A stretch of DNA of 56,340 nucleotides from Euprymna scolopes (GCA_024364805.1 CM044518.1:19806574-19862913), one strand, 5' to 3'; positions 1-11,650 are shown, counted from the first letter of the stretch. Numbers and translations: made by a program. The notes: generated by a model not told the origin, from the letters alone.

Positions 1-116
1 TTATTATCATAAACTCTCTGACTTTAACTCTCTCTATTGCTTTGCGCGAGCCTTTTCTAGTCTCAAACAAAAACACGCGTTCACATCTTAAGCTATATTA
101 CTTGTCATATACATAC

Positions 117-257
117 GCGCACACAAACATACGCGAGCACGTCCACACACGTACATATATTCACGTTCACGTATATACACTCACATTCACGTGTATACAC
201 ACACGCACGCTAACGTACACCCATGTACTCACACACGCGCACACGTACGCACACAAG
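117..257. repeat. AC-rich interrupted dinucleotide tract
   Basis: Cryptic simple sequence built of CA/AC steps broken by ACGT and CATAT units. Reading frames through it give T-H-I/T-Y-T-H strings, which is what this composition produces, so I do not call a protein here. Confidence 0.8.
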
Positions 258-358
258 GACAACGTCACTTCCCCTTTCAAAGGAAATCTACACATGCGCA
301 AAAGACCACCGGAAACACTGATAAAAGAAAGAGCAATAAGCGGCTTCTTCCTTTTCAG

Positions 359-436
359 ACCAGCTTCCGAGCTGAGTGGTCGGCGCAGTAGCCGCTGCCG
401 TTTCGACAGGCGCGCACGCGCGTACCTCACGCCACT
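359..436. other. Local CpG-rich block
   Basis: About a dozen CpG dinucleotides fall within roughly 80 bases, including GGCGCGCACGCGCGTAC, in DNA that is otherwise AT-rich. It directly follows a pyrimidine tract ending in CAG (about 345-358) that resembles a 3' splice site. It could be the edge of an unmethylated promoter or exon, or chance. No reading frame here matches a family I know. Confidence 0.3.
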
Positions 437-917
437 TGCTACTATGTGGGACAAAAAGCTAACAAACAGTACTCACACTTTATACGCTTCTCTCTCCATG
501 AACTGGATTGACATTCTCACTCTTTCTCTCTCTGTATATACAACTTGTCCCTGAGAATACCTTCACGTAGCTGACTGCTAACTGATGTCAACCTTCTATC
601 CTTTGTTGTTGTCTACACGCTGGACTATCATTCTCATTTCTACTATATTACTCACTTCTCTTCCTACGAGCGAACAAACAATAGTGAGATGAACACGCAT
701 TTCCCTTTCTTTCTACACCACCAGTCCCGCAACAAACGATGGTTACACCCGCGCGGACATGAACACGTGTTATATCTAAAACATTTATTTTTTCAACAAT
801 AAATAAACGACACGTTTATATAATCCTTCAATTGAGTTGTTGTTTCCTTCAATTCCATTCGTTTCATTATTTTCTTTTGTAACGGGATGAGGATTTATAT
901 ATCCTAGTCCCCTACAG

Positions 918-979
918 CTCTCTCTTTTGTTTTACTTTTCTCTCTTTCTTCCTCTCTCTCTCGCTCTCTCTCTCCCTCT
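918..979. repeat. CT-rich tract
   Basis: Interrupted (CT)n/(TC)n simple repeat. The flanking stretch 437-917 shows no recognisable gene or element. Confidence 0.8.
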
Positions 980-1057
980 GTCCTTTGCACACACAGCGAA
1001 TACAAGGCTATGTAGAAAGGAAAATTTACAGCCTTTAAGACAGCATTGTGGAAAAAG

Positions 1058-1060
<3 letters not shown>

Positions 1061-1101
<41 letters not shown>
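1061..1101. repeat. (TA)n microsatellite
   Basis: Uninterrupted TA dinucleotide array. Frames through it read YIYIYI on both strands and are artefacts. Confidence 0.97.
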
Positions 1102-1103
<2 letters not shown>

Positions 1104-1818
1104 TTCAATCGAAGTAAGAATCGTAAATATTTCAAATACATCTTGTTATATTCTTGATGACTAAAGGAGGCTAATTTCAATGCCCCCTATCTGAAGTGTA
1201 TAGTTTATATACAAACTTGCAATTTTCCTCGCCGGTTTTGCGCTATTTGTATTATATTCATTTATTCTTTTGTTTGATATATTATAAACTTATTTCTGTT
1301 AGTACTTAAAATACAGATACCTCTAGAATATAAAAAATAAATCGTAAATCTTTAAAATACAATGTCATGTTGATTTCACAATATAAATTCACGCGTAAAT
1401 ATGGTAGAAGAAAAATATCTTCCAAAAATATCTTTAATTTCGAAAACAGCGACGGATATATACTAATAAGTTTTAATGATGCCCATACATAATTTTTGTT
1501 ATTTGTATTTTATTCTTGTTAGTGTCCTGTTTACTTTCTTTAATGTTTTTAATTCATTGTATTTTTTCATTTATTTTTGTATATTTTTATGTATGTCCTG
1601 TCTGCCTCATTGCCACGTATGTCTGTTTATGTCCATGATGTTAGTGAAATGTTATTATCAAGCGACTAGAGGGAGGATGCAAATTCATTTGCAACGTAAT
1701 TAAAAGACCTTCAGAGTACTGGTAATTATGGGGGCCTTCTGACAGACACCGTGAAACACCATTGGTTTCTGTCAGAGAGTGATCTCTGATGATGGTTTGT
1801 GTGAGAACTGAATTGATA

Positions 1819-1820
<2 letters not shown>
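1102..1820. other. AT-rich DNA, no recognised element
   Basis: No coding similarity was seen. A short imperfect inverted repeat around 1737-1783 (CTGACAGACACC against GGTTTCTGTCAG) is the only structure noted. Confidence 0.5.
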
Positions 1821-1858
<38 letters not shown>

Positions 1859-1873
1859 AATAATAATAATAAT
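1821..1873. repeat. Palindromic (TTA)n-(AAT)n microsatellite
   Basis: A TTA/ATT array switches to AAT/ATA halfway along, so the two halves are reverse complements and could fold back. The LTR element begins three bases later, so this array is its left flank. Confidence 0.9.
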
Positions 1874-1876
1874 TGT

Positions 1877-2148
1877 TGTGGTGGCACACATTCATTTGCA
1901 TATGTGGATAGTAATTACACAAAAATAGGAAGACTCAGTTACTCTGAGTGTGTGTTCACCAGAAGCCACCGAAGGCCGCCGAGAGCAGATATGTTTCTCC
2001 AGCAAAGACTCTCTTATTTGACACCATTATGTAAATATCTTGTAAATATACCTTTTCCTAATGCACTTCTTATTTGATCTACCTTTGTTTGTTGAGTCGT
2101 TATTTGTATTGCTTTCTACGTTACTTGTTTCAACCTGCAAACTTAACA
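1877..2148 (+). repeat. 5' LTR of the Mag-clade element
   Basis: Begins TGTGGTGGCACAC and ends CTTAACA, giving the usual TG...CA ends. It is the same length as the 3' copy and matches it along its whole length apart from 9 substitutions. Confidence 0.93.
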
Positions 2149-2166
2149 CTGACGACGAGGATGAAC
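2149..2166 (+). other. Putative primer-binding site
   Basis: CTGACGACGAGGATGAAC lies directly after the 5' LTR, where the tRNA primer anneals. A similar TGGCGACGACGGATTCG follows the LTR-like sequence of the second LTR fossil near 41935, suggesting both use the same primer tRNA. I could not assign the tRNA by eye. Confidence 0.5.
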
Positions 2167-3170
2167 GTCAAATATAACCGTTTGACGAAGAAATGGAAAG
2201 ACTTCACTAAAAAAAAGTACAACGCAACGGTTGACCTTTCTAAGGAATACAAGTTTTGACGAACGAAATAGTCGTAAAAACGGATTTTACGCTAAAGAGA
2301 AGTTCGATTCAAGCGGAAAAAATGAATAATTCAGCGAACATTGGAAAACTGTAAAATATTTTCCTCGCGAAGTACAACACTAACAGAATGAAACAGTTTT
2401 TTTCCAAATTCCAAAAACAAAAACTACATTCAGGTTAAAAAAAGTAACCTCGATTAATAGTATTTTATTTACTAAAATCTAGACGGAAAAAAAGAGACAA
2501 ACCAAAACCTTTAATTGCAGTCTAAAAAAAACAAAAAAACTCGAACGTGGAAAAAAAGCGACGATTTACGCCGTTTCCCGTGGAATCCATCTTAAAAAAA
2601 TAACAAACTGTAAAAGTGAATTTTTGTAAAACGACAAACAGATTCGTATTACTAAATTACGAAGAACAGATTCGTATTACTAAATTACAAGGAAGTAACA
2701 TACGAAGAAAAAAAAGTTCACAAGTGGATTTCCTAAATTGCTGTAAATACCAACTAAAGACTTTTTGGTAAACCAAATTTTTCTCTTCGGTATTTAAAAA
2801 AAAATACCACAGTTAAACTAAAATCAAGGAAACATTTTTTTAAACTAGAGTTGTAACTGGATAAGGGATATAAGGCAGTAAAACGTCACGCAAAATGTAG
2901 TCCATACATTTTATTTTTTTCAATTGTGACTCGAGTTGAAAAACTTTTTTTTCTATGGAAAGAGTTGTACTTAAGTTCGGCTGTTATTTATTAGGAAATA
3001 CCTAAAACGAAAAAGTAAATCGTATTTTGTGGTTTCAGCAAAAGCCTCAGTTCTTAAGTTGTGGTTGGATGAGCTTGACTCGCTAGCGAATTGAGAAAAA
3101 TATTATTCGAGCAGCGATATTACTATTGAAAATAGGAACTATGAACCATTTTTTTGTAATACAAGCCATT
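2167..3170 (+). other. Leader region of the Mag-clade element
   Basis: About 1 kb with no recognisable protein, rich in A runs. It contains a direct duplication of ACAGATTCGTATTACTAAAT at about 2639 and 2667. Read as untranslated leader between LTR and gag. Confidence 0.5.
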
Positions 3171-3174
3171 TTAT

Positions 3175-3700
3175 ATGGTACGGATATTGTGTTGCATGCG
3201 AAATTGTACAATTTTTCTTCGTAACTGCATTACTGCTACTGAAGAATACAAAAAAATGGAAGATTTATCTAGAATGTTAATGCAATTTTTGCAGACGCAA
3301 CAAAAGGCGCAATCCGAGCTAGATGCACGTAGAGAGGAGAAATTATTGAAATGGCAAATGGAACAAGAAGAAAGGCAGAAGAAATTACAACTTGAACAAG
3401 ACGAAAGGCAGAAGAAATTACAACTTGAACAAGTAGAAAGGCAGAAGAAATTACAATTTGAATATGAATAAAGGCAAAATGAACGTTTTGCTAAAACACT
3501 GGCACTATTAAAGACTAATCAAGAAAATGTCGACAGTACTAATTTCTCGCATACAACTATATTTAATAGCATGGACACATTTAATTATGTGCCGGAGGAA
3601 GAAAATACTTTTGAAGCATAGTATACAATATACGAGGATGTCTTTCAACTGGACTGCAAAAGTTAGCCAAATAGCCAGAAAGTGAGCCTTTTACTCAGGA
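3175..3700 (+). pseudogene. gag-like region of the Mag-clade element (fossil)
   Basis: The clearest part encodes a charged coiled coil with a repeating 10-11-residue Q-E/D-ERQKKLQLE unit, as is common at the start of Mag-type Gag proteins that carry acidic/basic helices before the capsid-like part. Position between leader and pol supports gag. Broken. Confidence 0.55.
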
Positions 3701-3779
3701 AGTTGGGTGTAAGAGAACACAGCAAGTTAATAGATTATATACTATCTAAAAAAAAAATACGGAATTAGATTTCATGATT

Positions 3780-4860
3780 GGAACAGACAGGAATACTATC
3801 AAAATTAGAACATAGCGACTGGGCAGCCCCCACCGTATATGTAAAGAAAAAGAATGATCAAATCAGAGTGTGCGCAAACTTTTCGACAGGTCTAAACTCC
3901 ATATTAAAAGATTACCATTACCCTCTACCAAGCCCAGAGGAAATATTCACAAAGTTGAATGGTGGTAATATCTTCTCCAAGATAGACTTGAGCGACGCGT
4001 ATTTACAAATACCGGTCGAGGAGAATTGCTAAAAAATACTATGCATCAACACGCATAAGGAATTGTACAAATACAACCGGTTGCTCTTTTGCATCAAAGT
4101 AGCGCCTGCCATTTTTCAACAAGCAATGGACACCATGCTAAGTGGTATTGAGTGCGCATGTGCATACCTGGACGACATTGTTATCAGGAGCAAATCCCTA
4201 GAAGAACATAAGGAGCATTTAAAACAAGTATTCACTCGAATACAAGAATTCGGGTTTAAAGTAAAAGAAAATAAATGCGACTTTTGTATGAGCGAAATTT
4301 TGGACATATAATAAATAAACATGGGCGACGTCCAGGCCCAGAAAGATCTGCGGCAATAAAAAAAAAACATGCCAGCACCTAATAACGTAACAACCTTGCA
4401 GAGTTTCGGACTCGCAAATTATTACCAATCTTTTATTGAAGGGATGCATAATTTGCGAGCTCCCTTAAATGAGCTGCTAAAAAAAGACACACCTTGGCAC
4501 TGGACGCAAGAATGTCAAACCGCTTTTGACAAAATAAAGAGCGCACTAACATCTGAATTATTTCTAACTCACTATGACACAAAATTAAATATAGTCGTCG
4601 CTAGTGACGCTAGTTCCTACGGCATAGGAGCATGCATTCAACATATCATGCCTAATGGATCTAGAAAGCCGATAGCTTACGCTTCAAGAACGCTGCTTCC
4701 AGCAGAGAAGGCGTATTCAGATTGAAAAAGAAGCGTTGAGTATAATCTGTGCAGTGACTAAATTCCACCGATATTTATATGGTAGACAATTCATTCTTGA
4801 AACCGACCATAAACCATTAGTCACAATCTACGGATAAAAAAAAAGGATTGCCTGTATACA
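3780..4860 (+). pseudogene. Reverse transcriptase and RNase H region (fossil)
   Basis: RT hallmarks are visible: a KIDLSDAYLQIPV palm motif near 3979 and the YLDD active-site motif near 4168, followed by the EEHKEHLKQVF segment typical of gypsy RT. RNase H follows, with ASDASSYGIGA near 4602 and PIAYASRTLLPAEKAYS near 4671. The order and wording match Mag-clade Ty3/gypsy pol. The region is broken in several places. Confidence 0.9.
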
Positions 4861-5179
4861 CCGCAAATAGATTGCTGCGCTGGGGTACGATCCAACTGAG
4901 TTACGATTTCTAGCTACAACATCTAGCATCGAAAAAGATTTGCCATGCGGATGGACTTTAAAGACTGATACCACAGAAACATAATTTGGAAAAATCAGTG
5001 ATTTCAGCAATTCGAACAAACGTCGAAGTGGAAAAATATGGTAGCAAACATCATTAAAGAACTACCGGTAACATTGTCGGACATTAAAAGAGAAGCCGAT
5101 AAAGATGAATATATAAATGATATAAAAGAAAAAATTATAAATGACAAAAAAGATTCAGGAATTTTTTTTCCATATGTAA

Positions 5180-5900
5180 CGATGTGTTATTATATAGTGA
5201 GAGAGTAGTAATACCTAAAACGTTGCAGAAGAGGATTTTGAGAGACTTCCACACAGGAAATCCGGGGATAAATCGGATGAAGTCTCTAATGGGAAGCTAC
5301 GTATGCTGGCGTAACATGGACGTCGACATAGCTACAACAATAAATAGATGTGAAGTATGCCAGTTAGCGGCAAAATCCCCACCTATAGTACGCAAACCTT
5401 GGCCGAAAACCGACCACCCATGGTCGAGAATCCACATGGACTTCGTTGGTCCAGTAGGAGAAAATAACTACTTAATCGTAGTAGATAATTATACAAAATT
5501 GCCTGAGGTAATGCGTTGCAGGAATCCAACAACGAACAACTTTATAGGATTCCTACACGAGTTATTTGCACGATTTGGTGTACCAGACACACTGGTCACT
5601 GACAATCGAACTAAATTCACATCCACAGAATATAAGGAATTTTGTGACACGTTCCCATAAAGCATATCACTACTCCGCCGTATCATCCAAGACCGAACGA
5701 CCTCGCGGAGAGGTTCGTGGACACGTTAAAACGAGCGTTGAAAAAATCCATTGGGATACCAACGGAAAAAGCTTTGCAACAATTTTTGCAAATCTATAGG
5801 ATAGCACCGCACCCTAATATCCCGTCAAACATATCACCACCCGATTTAATGTTTGCCAGAAAGGTGAAATCAGTGTTTGCTAAACTATTGCCAAGAAAGG
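5180..5900 (+). pseudogene. Integrase region (fossil)
   Basis: The zinc-binding segment reads HTGNPGINRMKSL ... CEVCQ near 5246-5360. The catalytic core follows with WSRIHMDFVGPV near 5422 and FGVPDTLVTDN near 5574. These are standard retroviral-type integrase landmarks in Ty3/gypsy elements. Broken. Confidence 0.88.
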
Positions 5901-6289
5901 CAATTGTCCGAAACACTACACACATGATAAGAAAGAAATATGACTCGGGAGATAGAGTATATTTTATGTACTACAGGAATAACATTCTTTACTGGGAATG
6001 TGGAGTAGTGGATAATGCATTGGTGATTGTACATACAGTATTAAAGGTCCACAAAATATACATAAAAGGCACCTGAACCAAATAAAAAACCGCCACATTC
6101 AAGATAGTGATTATACAACAGCAGTCGAAGAGGAGGAAACCATGGACATCATATATGAATCCTTTAATTTGGAACAGCCTCAATATACACCTGGACACCG
6201 AAGATCAGGTAGAAAAAGAAAGTTTAATGGACGCTTAATGTTAAATTCCAAGAGGAAAAGATATTGAAATCTGTAAGACTTCAAATCTT

Positions 6290-6302
6290 GGGAGGAGGGT
6301 GC
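6290..6302 (+). other. Polypurine tract
   Basis: GGGAGGAGGGTGC lies immediately upstream of the 3' LTR, the expected plus-strand primer position. Confidence 0.7.
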
Positions 6303-6574
6303 TGTGGTGGCACACATTCATTTGCATATGTGGATAGTAATTACACATAAATAGGAAGACTCAGTTAGTCTGAGTGTGTGTTCACCAGAAGTAACAGAAG
6401 GCCGCCGAGAGCAGATATGTTTCTCCAGCAAAGACTCTCTTATTTGACACCATTATGTAAATATCCTGTAAATATACCTTTTCCTAATACACTTCTTATT
6501 TGATTTACCTTTGTTTGTTGAGTCGTTATTTGTATTGCTTTCTAGGTTACTTGTTTCAACCTGCAAACTTAACA
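6303..6574 (+). repeat. 3' LTR of the Mag-clade element
   Basis: Starts TGTGGTGGCACAC and ends CTTAACA. It is 272 bp, the same as the 5' LTR, with 9 substitutions between them. Confidence 0.93.
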
Positions 6575-6800
6575 ATAATAATAATATTATTATTGTTTTT
6601 ATTAATATTATTATTAACAATAATATCAATAATAAAAATAATAATAATAATACTAAAATACTATTACTACTACTACTAATAACATTAATAATAAAAATAA
6701 TAATGAAATATAATAATAAACATAATAACATTAAACATAAAAATGATAATAATTGTCAAAATAATAATAATAATAATAAAATAATAATAAGCATATTATA

Positions 6801-6863
<63 letters not shown>
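6575..6863. repeat. Degenerate AAT/ATT trinucleotide region
   Basis: Interrupted AAT and ATT runs, ending in a purer (ATT)n array at 6802-6863. Frames through it give poly-N, poly-I and poly-L and are artefacts. It is the right flank of the LTR element, matching the AAT/ATT array on its left. Confidence 0.9.
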
Positions 6864-6864
<1 letters not shown>

Positions 6865-6904
6865 AGGATTACTAAATATGAAAATAATGAAAACACTTGA
6901 ACAT

Positions 6905-7740
6905 GGGTGCGACACATAAGCCGAAAAACTCAGTCGTTGATCAGTGCTGCTCAAGACAACTCGTTTAGCACCAACTACATCAAAGAAAAAAATTACAAAA
7001 TACAAGAAAACAGCAAATGTAGACTCTGTGGACAAAGAGTCGAGGCGTTTAACCATGTGATGTGAATGTAAGTGACCCAAAAGAATAGAAATACAGACAC
7101 GACCAAGTGAGAAGGGTAGTACACTAGGAATTATGCAAACAACTGCATCTCGAACGCATAGAGACAAGTGGTACAAACTTAAGCCGGCAACAGTACTCGA
7201 GGACGAGAATCAAAAAGTCCTATAGGACATGAGCATATAAACTGATAAGCCCATCCATGCAAGAAGACAAGATGTCATAATAATTAACAAGAACGAAAAA
7301 TCCTGTAAAATCGTAGACTTTGCTGTTCCAGCTGACCACAGGGTGAATATTAAAGAATAGGAGAAACAGAGGAAATACACAGAGCTAACCAAAGGATATG
7401 GAAGATGAAGAACATCAAAATAATACTTATAATAGTAGGAGCACTAGGAACAATCCAAAAAATCTTTGAAAAAAAATGGCAGACATTTGAATCCAAGAAA
7501 TGACTGGAAAAAATACAACGAACAACAGTCGTGAAAACAGCTGAAATGTTAAGAAAACCCTTGAGTGTGAAAACTAACAGACAAGAGAAACAGGTGCGGG
7601 CCGGGCAAAATGCTGCAAAATGAAACACTACCTTGAACCAAGTACACTGAAACCGCAAATCTATAAGTTCACTAGCCTATCGCCAAACACATTGCCACAT
7701 CCCTGCCCCTCCTAAAGAGCGAGACTAAAAACCAAGTGGA
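6905..7740 (+). mobile_element. LINE C-terminal fragment, zinc knuckle plus restriction-like endonuclease
   Basis: Decayed 3' part of a non-LTR retrotransposon. Segments readable in different frames include KCRLCGQRVEAFNHV (a CX2C...H zinc-knuckle start, about 7018-7060), an HPC..R-PDV-type stretch near 7255-7290 and KIVDFAVPADHRV-like sequence near 7310. Then comes a helical tail with IIVGALGTI near 7430. A CCHC knuckle followed by R/KPD...D is the arrangement in R2/NeSL-type elements with a restriction-like endonuclease. Many stops and frame changes; no RT is present here. Related copies lie at 38090-39760 and 50680-51250, all on the plus strand. The clade name is tentative. Confidence 0.7.
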
Positions 7741-10135
7741 GTAAAAGAGTAAGGAAAGATCGATGAACTGACTAGACGTCGCCCGAATAATTGCGAAGAG
7801 AACTGTCACCTTGGAGAGGCTTATTGTCACTCAATCTCGGCAAAGACCAATAGCTCCTGCAAACGAGAAATCAATGGCAAACAGCTGTTGCGACAATGCA
7901 AATTTATTTGCAAATGTTATCGAAGAGGTAGAAAGTACAAATAACCTAGTGAGACTTGTTGTGATTCAGATTACAGGGAATACCACATATTGTTTTTAGG
8001 GAAAACTATCTGATGACATGTTTTAAAGTTCCTTGTGAGCCAATAATAATATAGCAACATTTATTGATGATACTGAAGATTATTATGAAGGGTCCCGAAG
8101 GATGAAAATATTTAAAGGAGACTAAAATATCATTCTTCACTTGGATGACATGAAGCGTAAGCAAATCGTGAAACTCAGGTTCCAGAGGAAGCCTAAAGCT
8201 GTTACTAACGAAAACTCATTAATAAACGGCATCTGTGAACACGCAACATGCTTCAAATTTGAGGAGACATCGTGAAATTTAAATTCCAGCTATTACGATG
8301 TTTTGTTATTCAACGACTGATGATAATGAAGTTCATGAGAAAATAAATATAACACACTAAACATTTTATAGTTTATTATAATGGAAACTTTACAGCTTAA
8401 TAAATCTTTGTGAAAGGTGCTATATACCTGTTCTAAATAAATTTAAAATAATATTCAAAACACATTCACATTAATCAATATGTTATCATTTTTCCGGGGG
8501 TTTTAAGTACACCCAATATTTAGCACAATGCATCCACTCAAGTGAAATCCGATATACAATCGGACAAACACTTATATCTTGTATAAAAAATTAAAAACAC
8601 TTTTAGATTTCACATAAACCTTCACAGATTTTAACGTTCTAAATAATATACAGTGTCCGCCATCGCCAATCTGTAAAAGTCTATTTTCTGATTCTTTTAT
8701 CTGATTCTGGTTGTCTGTGCGTTTAACATCTAATTTCTATCGTTGAAAAAAATAGAAATAGTTATTTATTTGAAACTGCTCGTTAAACAAAAATCTGACG
8801 TGTACCTGGAAATCCATGCATACTACATTTTGACAATATAGAAAAAATACAGCCAAATATTTAGAGATTATGAGGAAACCCCGACGTTTCACCGGATATT
8901 ATGAGAATCAACAAATGGTCCATACTTTCAATATTTTATTGTCATCGAAATTGATGAAATTGCTTATTTTTCAATCAAATTGATTGATTGACTGTTCTAG
9001 TCGAGGATACACGCCGATACACTGAAAGAAAGCTTCACGTGTCTCGTCCAAGTAGCATATTCGAGAATACACTATAGTCTAGGATCTACTAAAGAGAACC
9101 TTCCGTTGACTTTATAAAACGTATTTTTATACAATGGCTTGAAATAAAGTTTAAAACAAAAGTCAGTATAATGTTGCCGCTCAAACGGATCCGCAGTGCT
9201 TCAATGCTTAACTAGTCCTGGCAGATTACACTCGTAGACCAAGTTAGGTGCGGCTTAAGATATCCGTTAATTGCTATAATAGATACAGGACCATTAGAAA
9301 ATATAAGCTGGTTGTATGTGTGTGGTTGGCCGACTCTACATTGCTCGCACCAACCAAGAAGGAATGAGAAACAATGTATTGTTTTGGTATTATTTCAAAC
9401 GAAAAGAGAAAATGTAAATCCGATTGGGAATTCAACGCACAACACATTGTTTTGTCTTGTTTAATTTTCTGAATGATTTTCGTACAAAATTATAAAGGAA
9501 CAGATCTCAATTTACTTAGACATTTCTCTTTAATTTTACGTTGAAACTAAAATAAAAATACCCTTCTTTTTAACATTGTCTTTTTAATTATAATATAAAA
9601 TATCCAATTAAAAAGCATAAACAGACAGCTATGTATTGTTTTTTTATTTTATATTTTTGTAGAGGTAATGGTTTTAATGAATTTTAACTAATAAAGAGCG
9701 ACTATAAATTGAGGCAATCTTTACTTATTAATGTTTGCGATGCTGATGTTGTTTTTGTTACACTGGACGTACGGACAACAAAATCAATATTAAGACAAGC
9801 AGAATGCGTGCAAATTCCCCGGTAGTTATACATTTAAAAATACATCAGTGAGTAACTTCCTATCACATTAATCAAACAATTACAATTGTTACGTTTGTGT
9901 TCGGTTCGTATGTGTATGTACACTGAATAGCCATACTGCGTATGTTGTGACGAAGTGTTTATCTGGATGTGTGTACGTGCCACTAAATCCTAACAAGTGC
10001 TTCTTCTATAATTGGACCATAATTTAGCTTGTTACAGTCTAGGTGAGTGTTCTAAACATTTTATAAGGGTACAATTATCTCTTTTTTTAACTCTTTTAAT
10101 TTTTCTATGTTCGTCAGTAGTGTCTATTTTAGTGT
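7741..10135. other. Unannotated AT-rich DNA
   Basis: No element, RNA gene or convincing coding region was recognised across 2.4 kb. A 62-codon frame at 7811-7999 has no family I know and no conserved features, so I do not call it. Confidence 0.5.
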
Positions 10136-10293
10136 ATGTCTGTGTGTGTGTGTTAGTGTGTATGTGTTTGTGTATGCATGTTTGTGTTTGTGTGTGTGTG
10201 TTAGTGTGTGCGTATGTGTGTTTGTGTGTGTTAGTGTGTATGTGTTTGTGTGTGTTAGTGTGTGTTTGCCCGCGTGTTTGTCTGTGTGTGTGT
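10136..10293. repeat. TG-rich interrupted minisatellite
   Basis: Runs of TGTGTG punctuated by TTAGTGTG, TATGTGTTTG and similar units, with a rough higher-order period. Frames read CVCVCV or VCVSVC and are artefacts. Confidence 0.92.
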
Positions 10294-10659
10294 TGACATA
10301 TAACGCGAATACATAAACATAGCGTACCTGGTCAGCATCAATTTGTTGAAGCGGTCTGATTTTTTTCCTAATTTCACAGCATGATTATTATGTGCTAGTG
10401 TGGCCAACCTCTTCTTTTTTTTTAAATTCAATAAAATAAACATTTGCGAATAGAATTCCGAGTAGATATCTTTCTTTAATGTCTTTTCAAAATTCAGCTA
10501 AATGTGAATGAGACACACGTGATATTTATTCAAGTCGATTTTGTGAGAGTTCTGATGGCCACACGTTGTTTAATATTTCATGGCATTTTGGATTATACTT
10601 GTATCTAAAGAATATGTCTGGTTTTCCGGAATTTGAGGAAACGGCTTTGTACGAATTCC
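10294..10659. other. No recognised feature
   Basis: AT-rich sequence without visible repeats or coding similarity. Confidence 0.4.
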
Positions 10660-11250
10660 TTTATACTAATTTCCACATGAAATGTAAGTAGGGAATAACG
10701 CTCGCATCTTAAATGCATAGGTTTACCAAATCTATTAACAAAAATACCTTTGATTTTTCTTAATGCAATATGACATGTAAGTTGGAAAAACTTTTCACCT
10801 CAAATCCCTAATCAACAAAGAACCCTATGATTGTAAATATTTCGACATGACCTTAAGTAGATAATGTATTCACCTGAAATGTTCTAGTATTTGTACTAAT
10901 TTCAATACGACATGTAAGTAGGTAATTGTAATACGTAGTCCTAAAAGATCCTTAATTAACAAAGGCACTGTATAATTTTACTGATTTCGGCATGACATTC
11001 AAGTAGGTAATAATATTTTCATCTGGAATGCGTTAGCATTTATTCTGATTTCCACATTATATGTAAGTAGGTAATAATGTTTTCAACTGAAATGCGTAGG
11101 TTTTAAAGATCATTAATCAACAAAACAGCCTATGATTTAACCTATTTTAACATGACACGTAAAGGAATAATAATGTTTTCACCTGAAATTGATAGAAATT
11201 TTACTCATTTTAACGGGACATATGAGTAGGTAATAATGTTTTCAGACGGA
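10660..11250. repeat. Degenerate tandem satellite, alternating long and short units
   Basis: The anchor GACATGTAAGTAGGTAATAA and the follow-up TTTTCACCTGAAATGCGTAG recur about eight times, at roughly 10676, 10771, 10850, 10913, 10994, 11058, 11154 and 11218. Spacings are near 95, 80, 63, 81, 64, 96 and 64 bases. Longer units carry an additional AAGATCATTAATCAACAAA segment that shorter units lack. Copies are well diverged, so the array is old. Confidence 0.85.
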
Positions 11251-11420
11251 CATAAAAAAATGAAAGCCCAATGAGTTCATAAATAAAATAAGCTTCTAAG
11301 CGTGTATCTCGTTTGTCGTTTGTAATTTACTTGCAATTTATTCCGTTCTTTCATTAAGTAAATATTTTATGAATCCTTTTATCTCTAACGTTAATCTCCT
11401 CCATTGTCATCGTTAGTTTT

Positions 11421-11650
11421 CTACAAAAAGATGAATAAGATCCCGCCTCAGGTTGGATAGCCTTCATGTAGTTAAACTTCTACAAAAAGATGAATAAGAT
11501 CCCGCCTCAGGTTGGATAGCCTTCATGTAGTTAAACTTCTACAAAAAGATGAATAAGATCCCGCCTCAGGTTGGATAGCCTTCATGTAGTTAAACTTCTA
11601 CAAAAAGATGAAAACGCTCGTGCCTAAGAGTTGGCTGGCCTTTATGAAGC
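11421..11650. repeat. 59-bp tandem triplication with a diverged fourth unit
   Basis: Three copies at 11421-11479, 11480-11538 and 11539-11597 appear identical; each begins CTACAAAAAGATGAATAAGA. A fourth unit from 11598 keeps CTACAAAAAGATGAA and a GTTGGCTGGCCTTTATG-like end but is clearly diverged. Perfect identity beside a diverged unit points to recent duplication, or to an assembly error. Confidence 0.95.

Larger units (their letters stand above)
1877..6574 (+). mobile_element. Ty3/gypsy LTR element, Mag clade (fossil)
   Basis: A 4.7-kb LTR element with two 272-bp LTRs, a primer-binding-site region, gag-like and pol regions in the Ty3/gypsy order (RT, RNase H, integrase) and a polypurine tract. 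Pol resembles K02A2.6-type Mag-clade proteins. The LTRs differ at 9 of 272 positions (about 3%), so insertion is fairly recent on the scale of this window, though absolute age needs a local mutation rate. The body is broken in several places (at least five). Both flanks are AAT/ATT simple sequence, and a target-site duplication cannot be told apart within it. Confidence 0.9.

Noticed and set aside
42-554. 170-codon frame rich in T, H and Y
   Set aside because: Translation of an AC-rich simple repeat; no domain, and the complementary strand is equally open.
6511-6900. Poly-N and poly-I frames of over 120 codons, and the opposite-strand frame at 6796-7176
   Set aside because: Produced by AAT/ATT trinucleotide arrays; the rest overlaps a decayed LINE on the other strand.
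10012-10316. Cysteine/valine-rich small protein
   Set aside because: Frames of a TG-rich minisatellite (CVCVCV).
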